The notes under the pieces are model-generated. The model saw only the letters and a program-made list of their open reading frames with translations. It did not search any database and was not told the origin of the DNA. A stretch of DNA of 41,474 bases, taken from positions 1 through 41,474 of the forward strand of contig JALSSR010000199.1 of the NCBI GenBank assembly GCA_026984135.1, given 5' to 3'. The first letter of the stretch is position 1; each line of letters starts with the position of its first letter. Source of the DNA: Bacteroidales bacterium. GTDB taxonomy: Bacteria; Bacteroidota; Bacteroidia; Bacteroidales; JAADJA01. A program made the translations under genes and the position numbers. Shown here in pieces: positions 7,617 through 16,648 of the stretch.

Positions 7617-10349
7617 ATGATTGAAAAACATAAATATACTCGTGATGAACTAGAAAAGATAATCCATAATCAGCAAAATTATTTTGCGCATTTATCCAAT
7701 GACGGAAAAGAAAAGGAGACATTGATAGAGCATATTTTATTGGTGCAAGATTATTTTATAAAATTAGTTTCGGTTCATCAATTATATAATGTAATTGAAA
7801 ATCTGATTGCCGGAATTATTGAAAATAAAGACATTCAGGAATTTATAAAAGAGTTATTCGTTAAGTCTGTTGCGGTTCACGATTTCGGGAAAGTAAATCC
7901 CGAATTTCAAAGTCAAAAAATGGATAATTCCATAAAAAAAATTAACCACAACTTGTCATCGGGACATTCATTGATAAGCGGCTACATCTTTTCATTGATT
8001 GGTGAACAAATAGCCAAAAAATATAATTTCTCAGAAGAGCAAGAAACATTGATTGATTTTTTATGCCTATCTTTCTCATATCCTATTGTGAAGCATCATT
8101 TGTCAAAATTGGAATCCTTTGCAAACGATTTAAAGTATTCTGAAAATATTGGAGACTTGAAGTTATTTACATCATTTTTTGAAGGTTTTGATGATGAGGA
8201 TTTTGTTAATGAAATCAATGAGTTTGTATTTCAAAACTCATCAATGATAGTTGAGGATGAAGAAAGTAAAAAAAGTATTACTGATTCCTTCCCTCTTTTC
8301 GCCCTGCTAAAACTAAACTATTCACTGCTAACTGCTTCCGATTATCTTGCCACAACCCATTTTATGAATAATTGGGGTACTGAAATAATGACTGATTTTG
8401 GTGTGTTTGATGAGGTTTTGAAAAAGAAAATCATCCATCAGGTTGAAACATCAACATCATACAACAGAAAAACTTACAATGAATTGGAAAATTATAAATT
8501 AGACTTTCCAACAGAGAAAAGTAATACCAACCTAAATAAGCTTCGCCAAAACTTAGCGGTTGAGACAATAAATGGTATCAGAAATAATCTTGACAAAAAT
8601 CTGTTTTATATCGAAGCCCCTACCGGAGGCGGCAAAACAAACTTGTCGATGCTGGTACTTGCCGAGTTTTTAAGAAATGATATTGACACAGGCGAAAATA
8701 ACATCACGAAAGTGTTTTATGTTTTTCCGTTTACAACACTTATTACCCAAACATTTAGATCATTAAAAGAAACCTTGGGACTTAAAGATGATGAAATTGT
8801 TCAAATTCATTCAAAAGCAGGGTTTTCGCAAAAGGGGACGGATGACAAATACGGAAGAGACAAACTCAATATTATCGATTATCAGTTTGTAAATTATCCT
8901 ATAGCTCTTCTTTCGCATATTAAGTTTTTCGACATTCTAAAATCAAATCGTAAATCGGCAAACTACCTGATGCATCGTCTGGCAAATTCTATAGTAATCA
9001 TTGATGAGTTGCAAACCTATTCACCTAGCGAATGGGATAAGGTAATCTACTTCATCAATAAATATGCAAAATATTTCAATATCAAATTTATTTTGATGTC
9101 AGCAACTTTGCCAAAAATTGATGAGCTGCTTTCTGAAAAAGGAAAAGAAGAGGGTTTTGAAAAAGAAGATTTTGTTAAACTCAATCAGAATAAAGACAAT
9201 TATTTTCAAAACCAAAACTTTGCAGAACGGATAGAATTTGATTTTTCAATGATAAATAATCAGGACTTTGATAAAAAAGATAAAGACAATTTTTTGAAAA
9301 ATCTTTGGGCAAAATTAGTTGAAGAATCGGAAAAATATAAAAGACAAAGCAAGGAAAAAAGAGTACATACGATTATTGAATTCATTTTCAAAAAAACAGC
9401 TGCTAAATTTATCGGGATTGCAAATAAGAATAAAAGTTTGTTTGATGAAGTCTTTATCCTTTCGGGAACTATACTTGAACCAAGAAGAAAGGAAGTTATT
9501 AATAAACTTAAAAGCGATGAATACAAAAGAAAAAATATACTCTTAATTACGACACAAGTAGTTGAAGCCGGCGTCGATATTGATATGGATTTGGGATTTA
9601 AAGACGCTTCGCTTGTTGATTCGGATGAACAACTGGCCGGTAGAATAAACAGAAATGTAAATAAACCGAAATGCAAACTATTTCTTTTTGATTACGATGA
9701 TGCCAAAACCATTTACGGAAAAGATTACCGCTACAAAGAAATTAAAGAAAAGTTGACAACCGAAGATTACAAAGAAATACTTCAAAAGAAAGATTTTGAC
9801 AAACTGTACAACCTGGTAATGAATCATATCAGGGAGTTCAACCAACAGGAGGCATACACCGATACTTTACCTGAATATTTAAAATCAATTAAAAATCTCG
9901 ATTTTGAAACGGTAAACAAAGACTTTCGGCTAATAAGCAATGCCATTCAAACTACTTCCATTTTTATTCCTGTGAATATTCCTGTTCAGATACCGGACAG
10001 TATGGAGAAAAACTTTTCGGACGAAGAACTTAATTTCCTGAAAGAAAAGATGAAATATAAAGATGAGGACTTTGTTTCAGGCGAAAAAGTTTGGGAATTA
10101 TATTGTGAAATTATTGAGAATAAAGATGATGATTTTACCAAACAAAAAGTACAGAAAGTAATAATGCAAGGTTTGGTTTCAAAATTCTCAATTTCAGTAA
10201 GTACTTATTCAAAAGAGTTTATGGCTATGGAAGGCAGAGGAAGCGGAGAAGAGAAATACGGATTTTATAAATTAAACTATTTTGATGAGGTTTATGATTA
10301 TAGAACAGGCATAAAAGCAAAAGAATTGGATTCGGCAATATTATTTTAA
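7617..10349 (+). CDS. cas3: Cas3 HD nuclease-helicase
   Basis: Cas3 is recruited by target-bound Cascade to unwind and degrade DNA. The 910-residue protein joins both activities. The N-terminal HD nuclease shows His39, HD at 88-89 (VAVHDFGKVNPEFQ), His111/His117, HH at 160-161 and Asp242 (SDYLATT). The superfamily 2 helicase has Walker A APTGGGKT (about 334-341), motif II DELQ (463-466), motif III SAT (495-497), motif V-like TTQVVEAGVDID (645-656) and motif VI EQLAGRINRN (671-680). Every catalytic element looks intact, so interference should be functional. The gene lies 3 bases after cas5 and 3 bases before cas4. Confidence 0.95.
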   Translation: MIEKHKYTRDELEKIIHNQQNYFAHLSNDGKEKETLIEHILLVQDYFIKLVSVHQLYNVIENLIAGIIENKDIQEFIKELFVKSVAVHDFGKVNPEFQSQKMDNSIKKINHNLSSGHSLISGYIFSLIGEQIAKKYNFSEEQETLIDFLCLSFSYPIVKHHLSKLESFANDLKYSENIGDLKLFTSFFEGFDDEDFVNEINEFVFQNSSMIVEDEESKKSITDSFPLFALLKLNYSLLTASDYLATTHFMNNWGTEIMTDFGVFDEVLKKKIIHQVETSTSYNRKTYNELENYKLDFPTEKSNTNLNKLRQNLAVETINGIRNNLDKNLFYIEAPTGGGKTNLSMLVLAEFLRNDIDTGENNITKVFYVFPFTTLITQTFRSLKETLGLKDDEIVQIHSKAGFSQKGTDDKYGRDKLNIIDYQFVNYPIALLSHIKFFDILKSNRKSANYLMHRLANSIVIIDELQTYSPSEWDKVIYFINKYAKYFNIKFILMSATLPKIDELLSEKGKEEGFEKEDFVKLNQNKDNYFQNQNFAERIEFDFSMINNQDFDKKDKDNFLKNLWAKLVEESEKYKRQSKEKRVHTIIEFIFKKTAAKFIGIANKNKSLFDEVFILSGTILEPRRKEVINKLKSDEYKRKNILLITTQVVEAGVDIDMDLGFKDASLVDSDEQLAGRINRNVNKPKCKLFLFDYDDAKTIYGKDYRYKEIKEKLTTEDYKEILQKKDFDKLYNLVMNHIREFNQQEAYTDTLPEYLKSIKNLDFETVNKDFRLISNAIQTTSIFIPVNIPVQIPDSMEKNFSDEELNFLKEKMKYKDEDFVSGEKVWELYCEIIENKDDDFTKQKVQKVIMQGLVSKFSISVSTYSKEFMAMEGRGSGEEKYGFYKLNYFDEVYDYRTGIKAKELDSAILF

Positions 10350-10352
10350 AAT

Positions 10353-10856
10353 ATGCAAATTACAGGTACACATATCAATTATTATTTCTCTTGCCGGCGG
10401 CAGCTCTGGCTTTTTGCCAATTCGATACAAATGGAGCATACAAACGATACGGTTTATGAGGGTAAGTTGATTCACGAAACTTCCTATCCGCAAAGACCAT
10501 CTAAATACGAGGAGTTGGAATTGGAAGGTATTAAGATTGATTTTTATGACGCCAAAAACAAAGTTATCCATGAAATAAAGAAGTCGAGAAAACTTCACAA
10601 AGCCCATGTATGGCAGGTAAAATATTATATCCATATTCTGGAGAAAAACGGAATTGATGGTGTGAGCGGGATTTTAGAATACCCCAAAGAAAGAAAAATC
10701 GAAGAAGTCTATTTGTCATCAATAGATAAAAGAAAGATTAAGGAAATTGAAAATGATATTATGAATATAATAGCTTCGGATAAAGTACCTGATGTGGAGA
10801 AGAAAAAAAGATGTAAGAATTGTAGTTATTATGATTTTTGTTTTGTAAGCGAATAA
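10353..10856 (+). CDS. cas4: Cas4 iron-sulfur exonuclease for spacer acquisition
   Basis: Cas4 trims prespacers and selects those with a correct PAM, working with Cas1-Cas2. The 167-residue protein has the four cluster cysteines: Cys14 (FSCRRQLW) and Cys154, Cys157, Cys163 ([13 protein letters not shown]). The RecB-type nuclease residues are visible as His41, Asp63 (IKIDFYD), Glu74-x-Lys76 (HEIKKS) and the QxxxY motif (WQVKYY, 88-92). Its stop codon shares one base with the cas1 start (TAATG), implying coupled translation of the adaptation genes. Confidence 0.94.
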   Translation: MQITGTHINYYFSCRRQLWLFANSIQMEHTNDTVYEGKLIHETSYPQRPSKYEELELEGIKIDFYDAKNKVIHEIKKSRKLHKAHVWQVKYYIHILEKNGIDGVSGILEYPKERKIEEVYLSSIDKRKIKEIENDIMNIIASDKVPDVEKKKRCKNCSYYDFCFVSE

Positions 10857-11860
10857 TGAAAAAAACCTACTACCTATTCAATCCGGGTCGCCTCTCGCGT
10901 AAAGACAACACGCTGAAATTCACTCCTGTTGACGAAAACGGCAAGGAAGGAAAACCCCGTTATCTGCCTGTGGAACAAGTTGATCAGCTATACTGTTTCG
11001 GTTCTGTTGATGCCAACTCGGCTATGTATAACTTTCTTGGTAAGAATGAAATAGCGGTTCACTTCTTCGATTATTACGAAAACTACACCGGTTCGTTTTT
11101 ATCACGCGATTATTTGCTTTCCGGAAAAATGCTCGTGAAACAAATAGAAGCGTACACCAACCGGAAAAAGCGTATTGTGATAGCTCAAAAATTGATTGAC
11201 GGAGCGAGTTTCAATATGTTGAAAAATCTGAAATATTATGATAACCGCGGCAAAGATTTACGACCTATTATAGATAAAATCAATGAGTTGCGAGATTCGA
11301 TATATACTACATTGCAAGTTGACGAATTGATGGGAATAGAAGGAAACATCCGTATGAAGTATTACGAAGCTTTTGACTTGATTCTGAAAGATTTTGTAAT
11401 GGGAGGCCGGACAAAGCAACCACCGTTAAATCCGGTAAATTCCCTGATATCTTTTGGAAATATGATGTGTTACTCTCAGGTAATCAGGAGCATACACCAG
11501 ACTCAACTAAATCCTACGGTGAGTTATTTGCATTCGCCAGGAGAGCGTCGCTATTCGTTGGCTTTGGATATTGCCGAAATTTTCAAACCGATTTTGGTTG
11601 ACAGGGTAATATTTAAAATTCTGAATAAAAGGGAGTTGCGGGAAAATGATTTCGATTGTAAAGTAAATCGCATATTAATAAAAGATTCGGGGAAGAAGAA
11701 ATTTATACAAGCATATGAAAATAGGTTGCAAGAAACCATAATGCACAGAAAGTTAAATAAAAAAGTAAGCTACAAGCATATGATAAAGCTTGAAATCTAC
11801 AAATTGCAAAAGCATCTTCTTGGAATAGAGGAATATAAACCCTTAAAAATATGGTGGTAA
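10856..11860 (+). CDS. cas1: Cas1 CRISPR integrase
   Basis: Cas1 inserts new spacers at the leader-proximal repeat. The start at 10856 is chosen because it gives the typical N terminus ([20 protein letters not shown]) and overlaps the cas4 stop by one base; an ATG 18 bases upstream lies inside cas4. From this start the protein is 334 residues. The metal-binding residues appear as Glu162 (MGIEGNIR), His226 (YLHSPGERR) and Asp238/Glu241 ([10 protein letters not shown]). Type I-B Cas1 proteins have this length and these motifs. It is followed by a 61-base gap before cas2. Confidence 0.95.
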   Translation: MKKTYYLFNPGRLSRKDNTLKFTPVDENGKEGKPRYLPVEQVDQLYCFGSVDANSAMYNFLGKNEIAVHFFDYYENYTGSFLSRDYLLSGKMLVKQIEAYTNRKKRIVIAQKLIDGASFNMLKNLKYYDNRGKDLRPIIDKINELRDSIYTTLQVDELMGIEGNIRMKYYEAFDLILKDFVMGGRTKQPPLNPVNSLISFGNMMCYSQVIRSIHQTQLNPTVSYLHSPGERRYSLALDIAEIFKPILVDRVIFKILNKRELRENDFDCKVNRILIKDSGKKKFIQAYENRLQETIMHRKLNKKVSYKHMIKLEIYKLQKHLLGIEEYKPLKIWW

Positions 11861-11921
11861 AATATTTTATTTTGTTTTAAAGACAAATTTTTATATTTTT
11901 ATCACCTTTTTAAATGGTTAT

Positions 11922-12185
11922 ATGTACGTAATAGCGGTTTATGACATAGGAGAAAAGCGAGTCGGCAAAATGCTGAAATTATTTCGTCAATATTTAAATT
12001 GGATACAAAATTCGGTTTTCGAGGGCGAAATAACCGAGGTAAAATTAAAGGAATTAAAGTCGAAAGCAAAGCAAATAATGAAATTGGAAACCGACAGTTT
12101 GATAATTTTTAAAAGTCGTGAAGAACGGTGGTTGGAAAAGGAGATAATCGGAGAAGAGAAAAACAAATTGGAGCAATTTTTATAA
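11922..12185 (+). CDS. cas2: Cas2, structural partner of Cas1
   Basis: The 87-residue protein has the Cas2 ferredoxin fold signatures: first strand MYVIAVYDIGEKR with the conserved Asp8, then LRQYL-like helix (LKLFRQYLNWIQNSVFEGEI) and a final strand SLIIFKS. Cas2 dimers bridge two Cas1 dimers in the spacer integration complex. Its end lies 222 bases before the first CRISPR repeat. The 61-base, AT-rich gap after cas1 has no clear promoter of its own. Confidence 0.93.
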   Translation: MYVIAVYDIGEKRVGKMLKLFRQYLNWIQNSVFEGEITEVKLKELKSKAKQIMKLETDSLIIFKSREERWLEKEIIGEEKNKLEQFL

Positions 12186-12407
12186 AATAGCAATCAAATA
12201 GTTGTCGAACCACCCAAAAACAGAACAAACGAAACAATAAAATAGTTTGGCTGTTCTTTGACATCTTGAAAATCAATAAATTACAGGGTTGTCGAACCTA
12301 AGGGGAAAATATATTAATACATATTGACGCTTTTAAATAAAAAAAATCATTATTTTTGCAAACATAAAACAGTGCCGTTCAACGGTTTAAAAATCGGGTG
12401 TCAACGG
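12186..12407 (+). promoter_or_regulatory. CRISPR leader
   Basis: This AT-rich stretch lies between cas2 and the first repeat, and the array reads away from it (the repeats end in the crRNA handle ATTGAAAY on the plus strand). It contains an 11-base direct repeat GTTGTCGAACC at 12201-12211 and 12288-12298, a TTCTTTGACATCTTG segment near 12254-12268, and a promoter box TATTTTTG at 12351-12358. That box would start transcription about 45 bases before repeat 1. A short inverted sequence CCGTTCAACGG lies near 12375-12385. The direct repeats may be protein-binding sites for spacer integration, which is inference. Confidence 0.8.
12351..12358 (+). promoter_or_regulatory. Array promoter box TATTTTTG
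   Basis: TATTTTTG matches TAnnTTTG and lies in the leader 49 bases before repeat 1. A TTGAC lies at 12324-12328, somewhat further upstream than the ideal spacing. Confidence 0.5.
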
Positions 12408-15013
12408 CTTTTAATCGCACCATTTTGGAATTGAAATTTTGATGTTGTTAATTCTTTTTTTGCTTTTTCGATTCTTTTAATCGCACCATTTTGGAATTGA
12501 AATACAGATCGTTATTATCGAAAACGGCGAAAAAAGAGTCTTTTAATCGCACCATTTTGGAATTGAAATAAGGTTAAGACTTTAAAAGATATATGTATGA
12601 AGAATCTTTTAATCGCACCATTTTGGAATTGAAATGATAAATCTGTAATTTGAATATCTCCATATTTTTTAGCTTTTAATCGCACCATTTTGGAATTGAA
12701 ATTAAAAAAGCAGCCTTGAAGTAATATCCATATAATCACTTTTAATCGCACCATTTTGGAATTGAAATACACTGATATAATTTGAATATCTCCATATTTT
12801 TTAGCTTTTAATCGCACCATTTTGGAATTGAAATTTGCTGCAACCGCAATTGAAACGGCAGCGCAAATATCTTTTAATCGCACCATTTTGGAATTGAAAT
12901 AATCATAGTCGTTATAACTATGTATATGGCAATATTCTTTTAATCGCACCATTTTGGAATTGAAATTCAATAGCAAAAAAAACAATTGAAATGCTTTCAT
13001 CGCTTTTAATCGCACCATTTTGGAATTGAAATTTGCTGCAACCGCAATTGAAACGGCAGCGCAAATATCTTTTAATCGCACCATTTTGGAATTGAAATAT
13101 TTCTTCCGGGGTCAGTTCATCAAATCTAACCCAACTTTTAATCGCACCATTTTGGAATTGAAATAGATTATAACCTGATTTGTTTGCAAATGAAAGTGAT
13201 CTTTTAATCGCACCATTTTGGAATTGAAATCTGTAAATTGAATTCTACTATAATCAGCAACACTATCTTTTAATCGCACCATTTTGGAATTGAAATTCCT
13301 GAATAAATGATAACTTCGCCTTACTTTCTTTTCTTTTAATCGCACCATTTTGGAATTGAAATGGAGTTACAACTGATTGAAAATGCACAATTTGATTCTT
13401 TTAATCGCACCATTTTGGAATTGAAATGCCATAACCTGGGTTGTTAAGACGGTATCCCTTGAGCTTTTAATCGCACCATTTTGGAATTGAAATGTGTATT
13501 GCCAACTTCTGCAAGTGTAACATCTTCACTTTTAATCGCACCATTTTGGAATTGAAATAAAATGAAACGGTGATGTGCGGCAATCCGTCGCGCTCCTTTT
13601 AATCGCACCATTTTGGAATTGAAATTATTGTCTATCAACGTCTCTGTGCTTGCTTTCGGTGCTTTTAATCGCACCATTTTGGAATTGAAATATAGCTTCT
13701 ACAGGTCGTAATCCTGTATTGTAAAGTCTTTTAATCGCACCATTTTGGAATTGAAATTACATAACTTATCCGGCTAAAATATTTTTAATTTCCCTTTTAA
13801 TCGCACCATTTTGGAATTGAAATTCAAAAGAATCCGGCGCATATCCTATTCCGTATTGACTTTTAATCGCACCATTTTGGAATTGAAATCAAAGTGCAGG
13901 ACACATTTCTTTCAACCGCACCCACCTTTTAATCGCACCATTTTGGAATTGAAATGACTTTCTTCAACCACATCCATATTTTTTTCATTATCTTTTAATC
14001 GCACCATTTTGGAATTGAAACTTGTTTAACTGGATGGTGCGGCGGTTGTATATTAACTTTTAATCGCACCATTTTGGAATTGAAACTACTTTGAGGAAAA
14101 TTTTTCAATCAATTCCAAAAAACTTTTAATCGCACCATTTTGGAATTGAAACATGATTACGGACGGGAACGCTGCCATTGTCAATCAAGCTTTTAATCGC
14201 ACCATTTTGGAATTGAAACTACAGATTTGATAATGCTTCTGAAATTGAATGTGTTACTTTTAATCGCACCATTTTGGAATTGAAACAACCAATATCCGAT
14301 TGGGACATCGAAAAATTCTGATACTTTTAATCGCACCATTTTGGAATTGAAACGACAAATATCCAAGATTATCATTATTTTTTAGATTTCTTTTAATCGC
14401 ACCATTTTGGAATTGAAACTTGACAATGTCGTTACGGATTATCGGGAATATCAACTTTTAATCGCACCATTTTGGAATTGAAACCACCAAGCCTCATAGC
14501 TTTATTACCATATTTAGAATCTTTTAATCGCACCATTTTGGAATTGAAACGTTTTAACGTTGCTCCCGTGTCTAATGAACTTTCTGCTTTTAATCGCACC
14601 ATTTTGGAATTGAAACAAATAAATATGTAGAAATTTCTTTATTACCCTGATGCTTTTAATCGCACCATTTTGGAATTGAAACAAATAAATATGTAGAAAT
14701 TTCTTTATTACCCTGATGCTTTTAATCGCACCATTTTGGAATTGAAACGTGCCTCCGCAGTGTCAAGGTAATTTTTATTAATACCTTTTAATCGCACCAT
14801 TTTGGAATTGAAACTTATAAGGATCGCGGATGCCGCTTTTTGCCCGCCAACTTTTAATCGCACCATTTTGGAATTGAAACCGGCTCTCAATCTCTTTTTG
14901 AAAAGCCTGAAGGCTGCTTTTAATCGCACCATTTTGGAATTGAAACTTTTAACCCTCTTCACCTTATTTAAATCAAGTAAAACCTTTTAATCGCACCATT
15001 TTGGAATTGAAAC
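12408..15013 (+). CRISPR. Type I-B CRISPR array, 40 repeats and 39 spacers
   Basis: I located 40 copies of a 30-base repeat that begins CTTTTAATCGCACC, continues ATTTTGGA and ends ATTGAAAT or ATTGAAAC. Spacers are 35-37 bases, mostly 36. Repeats 1-24 (12408 to 13955) end in T and repeats 25-40 (13992 to 15013) end in C; otherwise the copies look identical. Spacer 7 (12835-12870) equals spacer 10 (13033-13068). Spacer 34 (14617-14652) equals spacer 35 (14683-14718). Spacers 4 (12636-12672) and 6 (12769-12804) share their last 27 bases. The plus-strand direction follows from the I-B handle ATTGAAAY at the repeat 3' end and from the leader beside cas2. Confidence 0.98.
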
Positions 15014-15134
15014 CTAAAAATATAAAACCTCCTAACTTCCCAACTTCATAACTTTCAAACTTCATGACTTTCAAACTTTCAAACTTCCCAACCTCCTAAC
15101 ATCCAAATCAATAACACTTTAATCGCACATTTTA
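15014..15134. repeat. Array trailer: low-complexity tract and degenerate repeat
   Basis: After repeat 40 come about 75 bases of pyrimidine-rich units of the type AACTTTCAAACTTC (15027-15104). Then at 15117-15134 a sequence CTTTAATCGCACATTTTA resembles the first 20 bases of the CRISPR repeat with two single-base deletions. The latter looks like a decayed repeat marking an older array end. It reaches the stop codon of the adjacent broken SGNH gene. Confidence 0.6.
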
Positions 15135-16490
15135 ATCATTATGATTTTTATAATATTGAATTACGGAGAAAACCCGTCTGTTTTTTTCTGTTTTATTATT
15201 GATAATTGCAATATAAACTTTTGATATTTCGGTAAAAACCGCATCTTTCGGATGAAGTTCATCATACCAGTATGCTTCCGGATGTTTATGATTGTGTGTC
15301 TCAAGAAAGTGTGTAAAACCTCTTACATCAACGTGGTAGATATTCGGATACTCCTTGCCGAGTTCGATAAGCATCTCATTAAAGTCGAAAATCAGAGCCA
15401 TAACGATTGATTCTTCGGTATATTAATCAGTTATACCAAGATTTTCGAGCGGATGTTTTAGCCATTTCCCGTTCTCCAAAAACAAGCGTACCCCCAATTT
15501 TTTCCCTGAGTTCGGGACAGCATAGTCATAACCCTGTGTTATAATTTTCAGGGAATCAAAATGAATGGAATCCAATTTTCGCAACGACTCAAAGAGTATC
15601 TTGTATTCCAGTTTAAACATTACAAGCAGCCTGTAATAATTCTTATTTAGATATCTGCGTCCGTTAACTATTTTATCAACTTCCCGCATATCCGTATTAG
15701 ATAGAAACCTAGGCATAGAGTCAATAAAAAGATGATATTCAATAGGGCAAAAGTTCGCATTGCAAAGGGGAACAGGTTTATGGTTTTCGCGCAGAACCAC
15801 ATATTCGCGATAATCATCCAGAAATTTATCTTGTTCATCTACAGGTTTATTTGACACGAAACTCATCAGCCTGTTTTCGCCCACAAGGTCATTTCCGCCA
15901 CCGCTGACAAGGAAAACATCGGGATGCAATATTTTATACTCATCCTGATAATCGTGATTTGAAATCATATTTGCAGCCCAGTCGCCTCCGGCTGCAAGAC
16001 TGTAAACTGCTAAATTATCCTGCTCAATAAGGTTATCTGTTATATCTTCAAGAAACAACGGATACTCAAACCAGGAATCTCCTTCCGCAAGTATTATTTT
16101 ATTTTCCGGATGAAGTTTTTTATCTGCAAAACCATTTTTAATCTTTTTATTGAATTTTTTCAATCTTTTTTCCGAAGAATTTTTGTTCAAAGAGCCAATA
16201 ACTCCTACGTTTGCAGTTGATCCGTTCTTTATTTTCGCTTGCGCTCCTGTAAATATAGATGCTGTAATTTGATTGAGCCTTTGTATATCAATGTGTTGCA
16301 GATTTGAGCAGAGTAATCGCCAGTTTGTGTCGTTATTGTTGAAAAAACTTGTGGGATTCACCCAAAGTGAGTCCAGAAGTTTGTTTGTGAGGTTTCTTTT
16401 CATTAAAGAACTATCATCTTGCGCATAAGCATTTACCCATAAAATAAGTAACAAACCAGTAATGTATTTTAACAACCTGAAGCGTTTCAT
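15132..16490 (-). pseudogene. Secreted SGNH/GDSL hydrolase broken by an in-frame stop
   Basis: Two open segments in one minus-strand frame are separated by a single TAA (15423-15425). The first (16490 to 15426, 355 residues) has a Sec signal peptide (cleavage likely after AYA, residue 23), the nucleophile block AEGDSWFEYP (Ser139) and the GGGND block (197-201). The second continues without shift as YTEESIVMALIFDFNEMLIELG and holds the catalytic Asp-His block YDELHPKD. The family needs both halves, so the first product alone would lack the Asp-His pair. Intact homologues would probably be esterases or acylhydrolases acting outside the cytoplasm. The start overlaps the stop of the small upstream ORF (ATGA). 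A recent nonsense mutation or a sequencing error are both possible. Confidence 0.8.
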
Positions 16491-16636
16491 AATACAAAGG
16501 AATATAACATAAACGCACCCACAATAACAAATAAAATTGCGACGCTGATTTTCATAATATCCTCAGGTAGTTTTTTCTGTGTTGCAATTAAAATTGCAAG
16601 GGGAAAAATATACCAAAACTCAAAAGATAATTCCAT
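16487..16636 (-). CDS. Small membrane ORF, 49 residues, possible transporter remnant
   Basis: This short ORF starts 12 bases after the Rieske-ThDP gene and its TGA overlaps the ATG of the SGNH gene. It encodes two hydrophobic segments: FWYIFPLAILIAT near the N terminus and ISVAILFVIVGAFMLYSFVL at the C terminus, joined by QKKLPEDIMK. The first resembles the N terminus of TauE/SafE-type exporters and the second could be a final helix of such a protein, so it may be an internally deleted remnant. It could equally be a genuine small membrane protein. The packing in the operon supports translation. Confidence 0.5.
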   Translation of the reverse strand: MELSFEFWYIFPLAILIATQKKLPEDIMKISVAILFVIVGAFMLYSFVL

Positions 16637-16648
16637 TTGTTTTATTAT

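Noticed and set aside
12515-14962. Long antisense open frames across the CRISPR array with repeated FNSKMVRLK
   Set aside because: They are the reverse-strand translation of the repeat, kept open because the repeat has no stop in those frames.
15423-15425. Selenocysteine or other programmed recoding at the SGNH stop
   Set aside because: The codon is TAA, no insertion signal is visible and the catalytic residues are elsewhere; a simple nonsense change is more likely.
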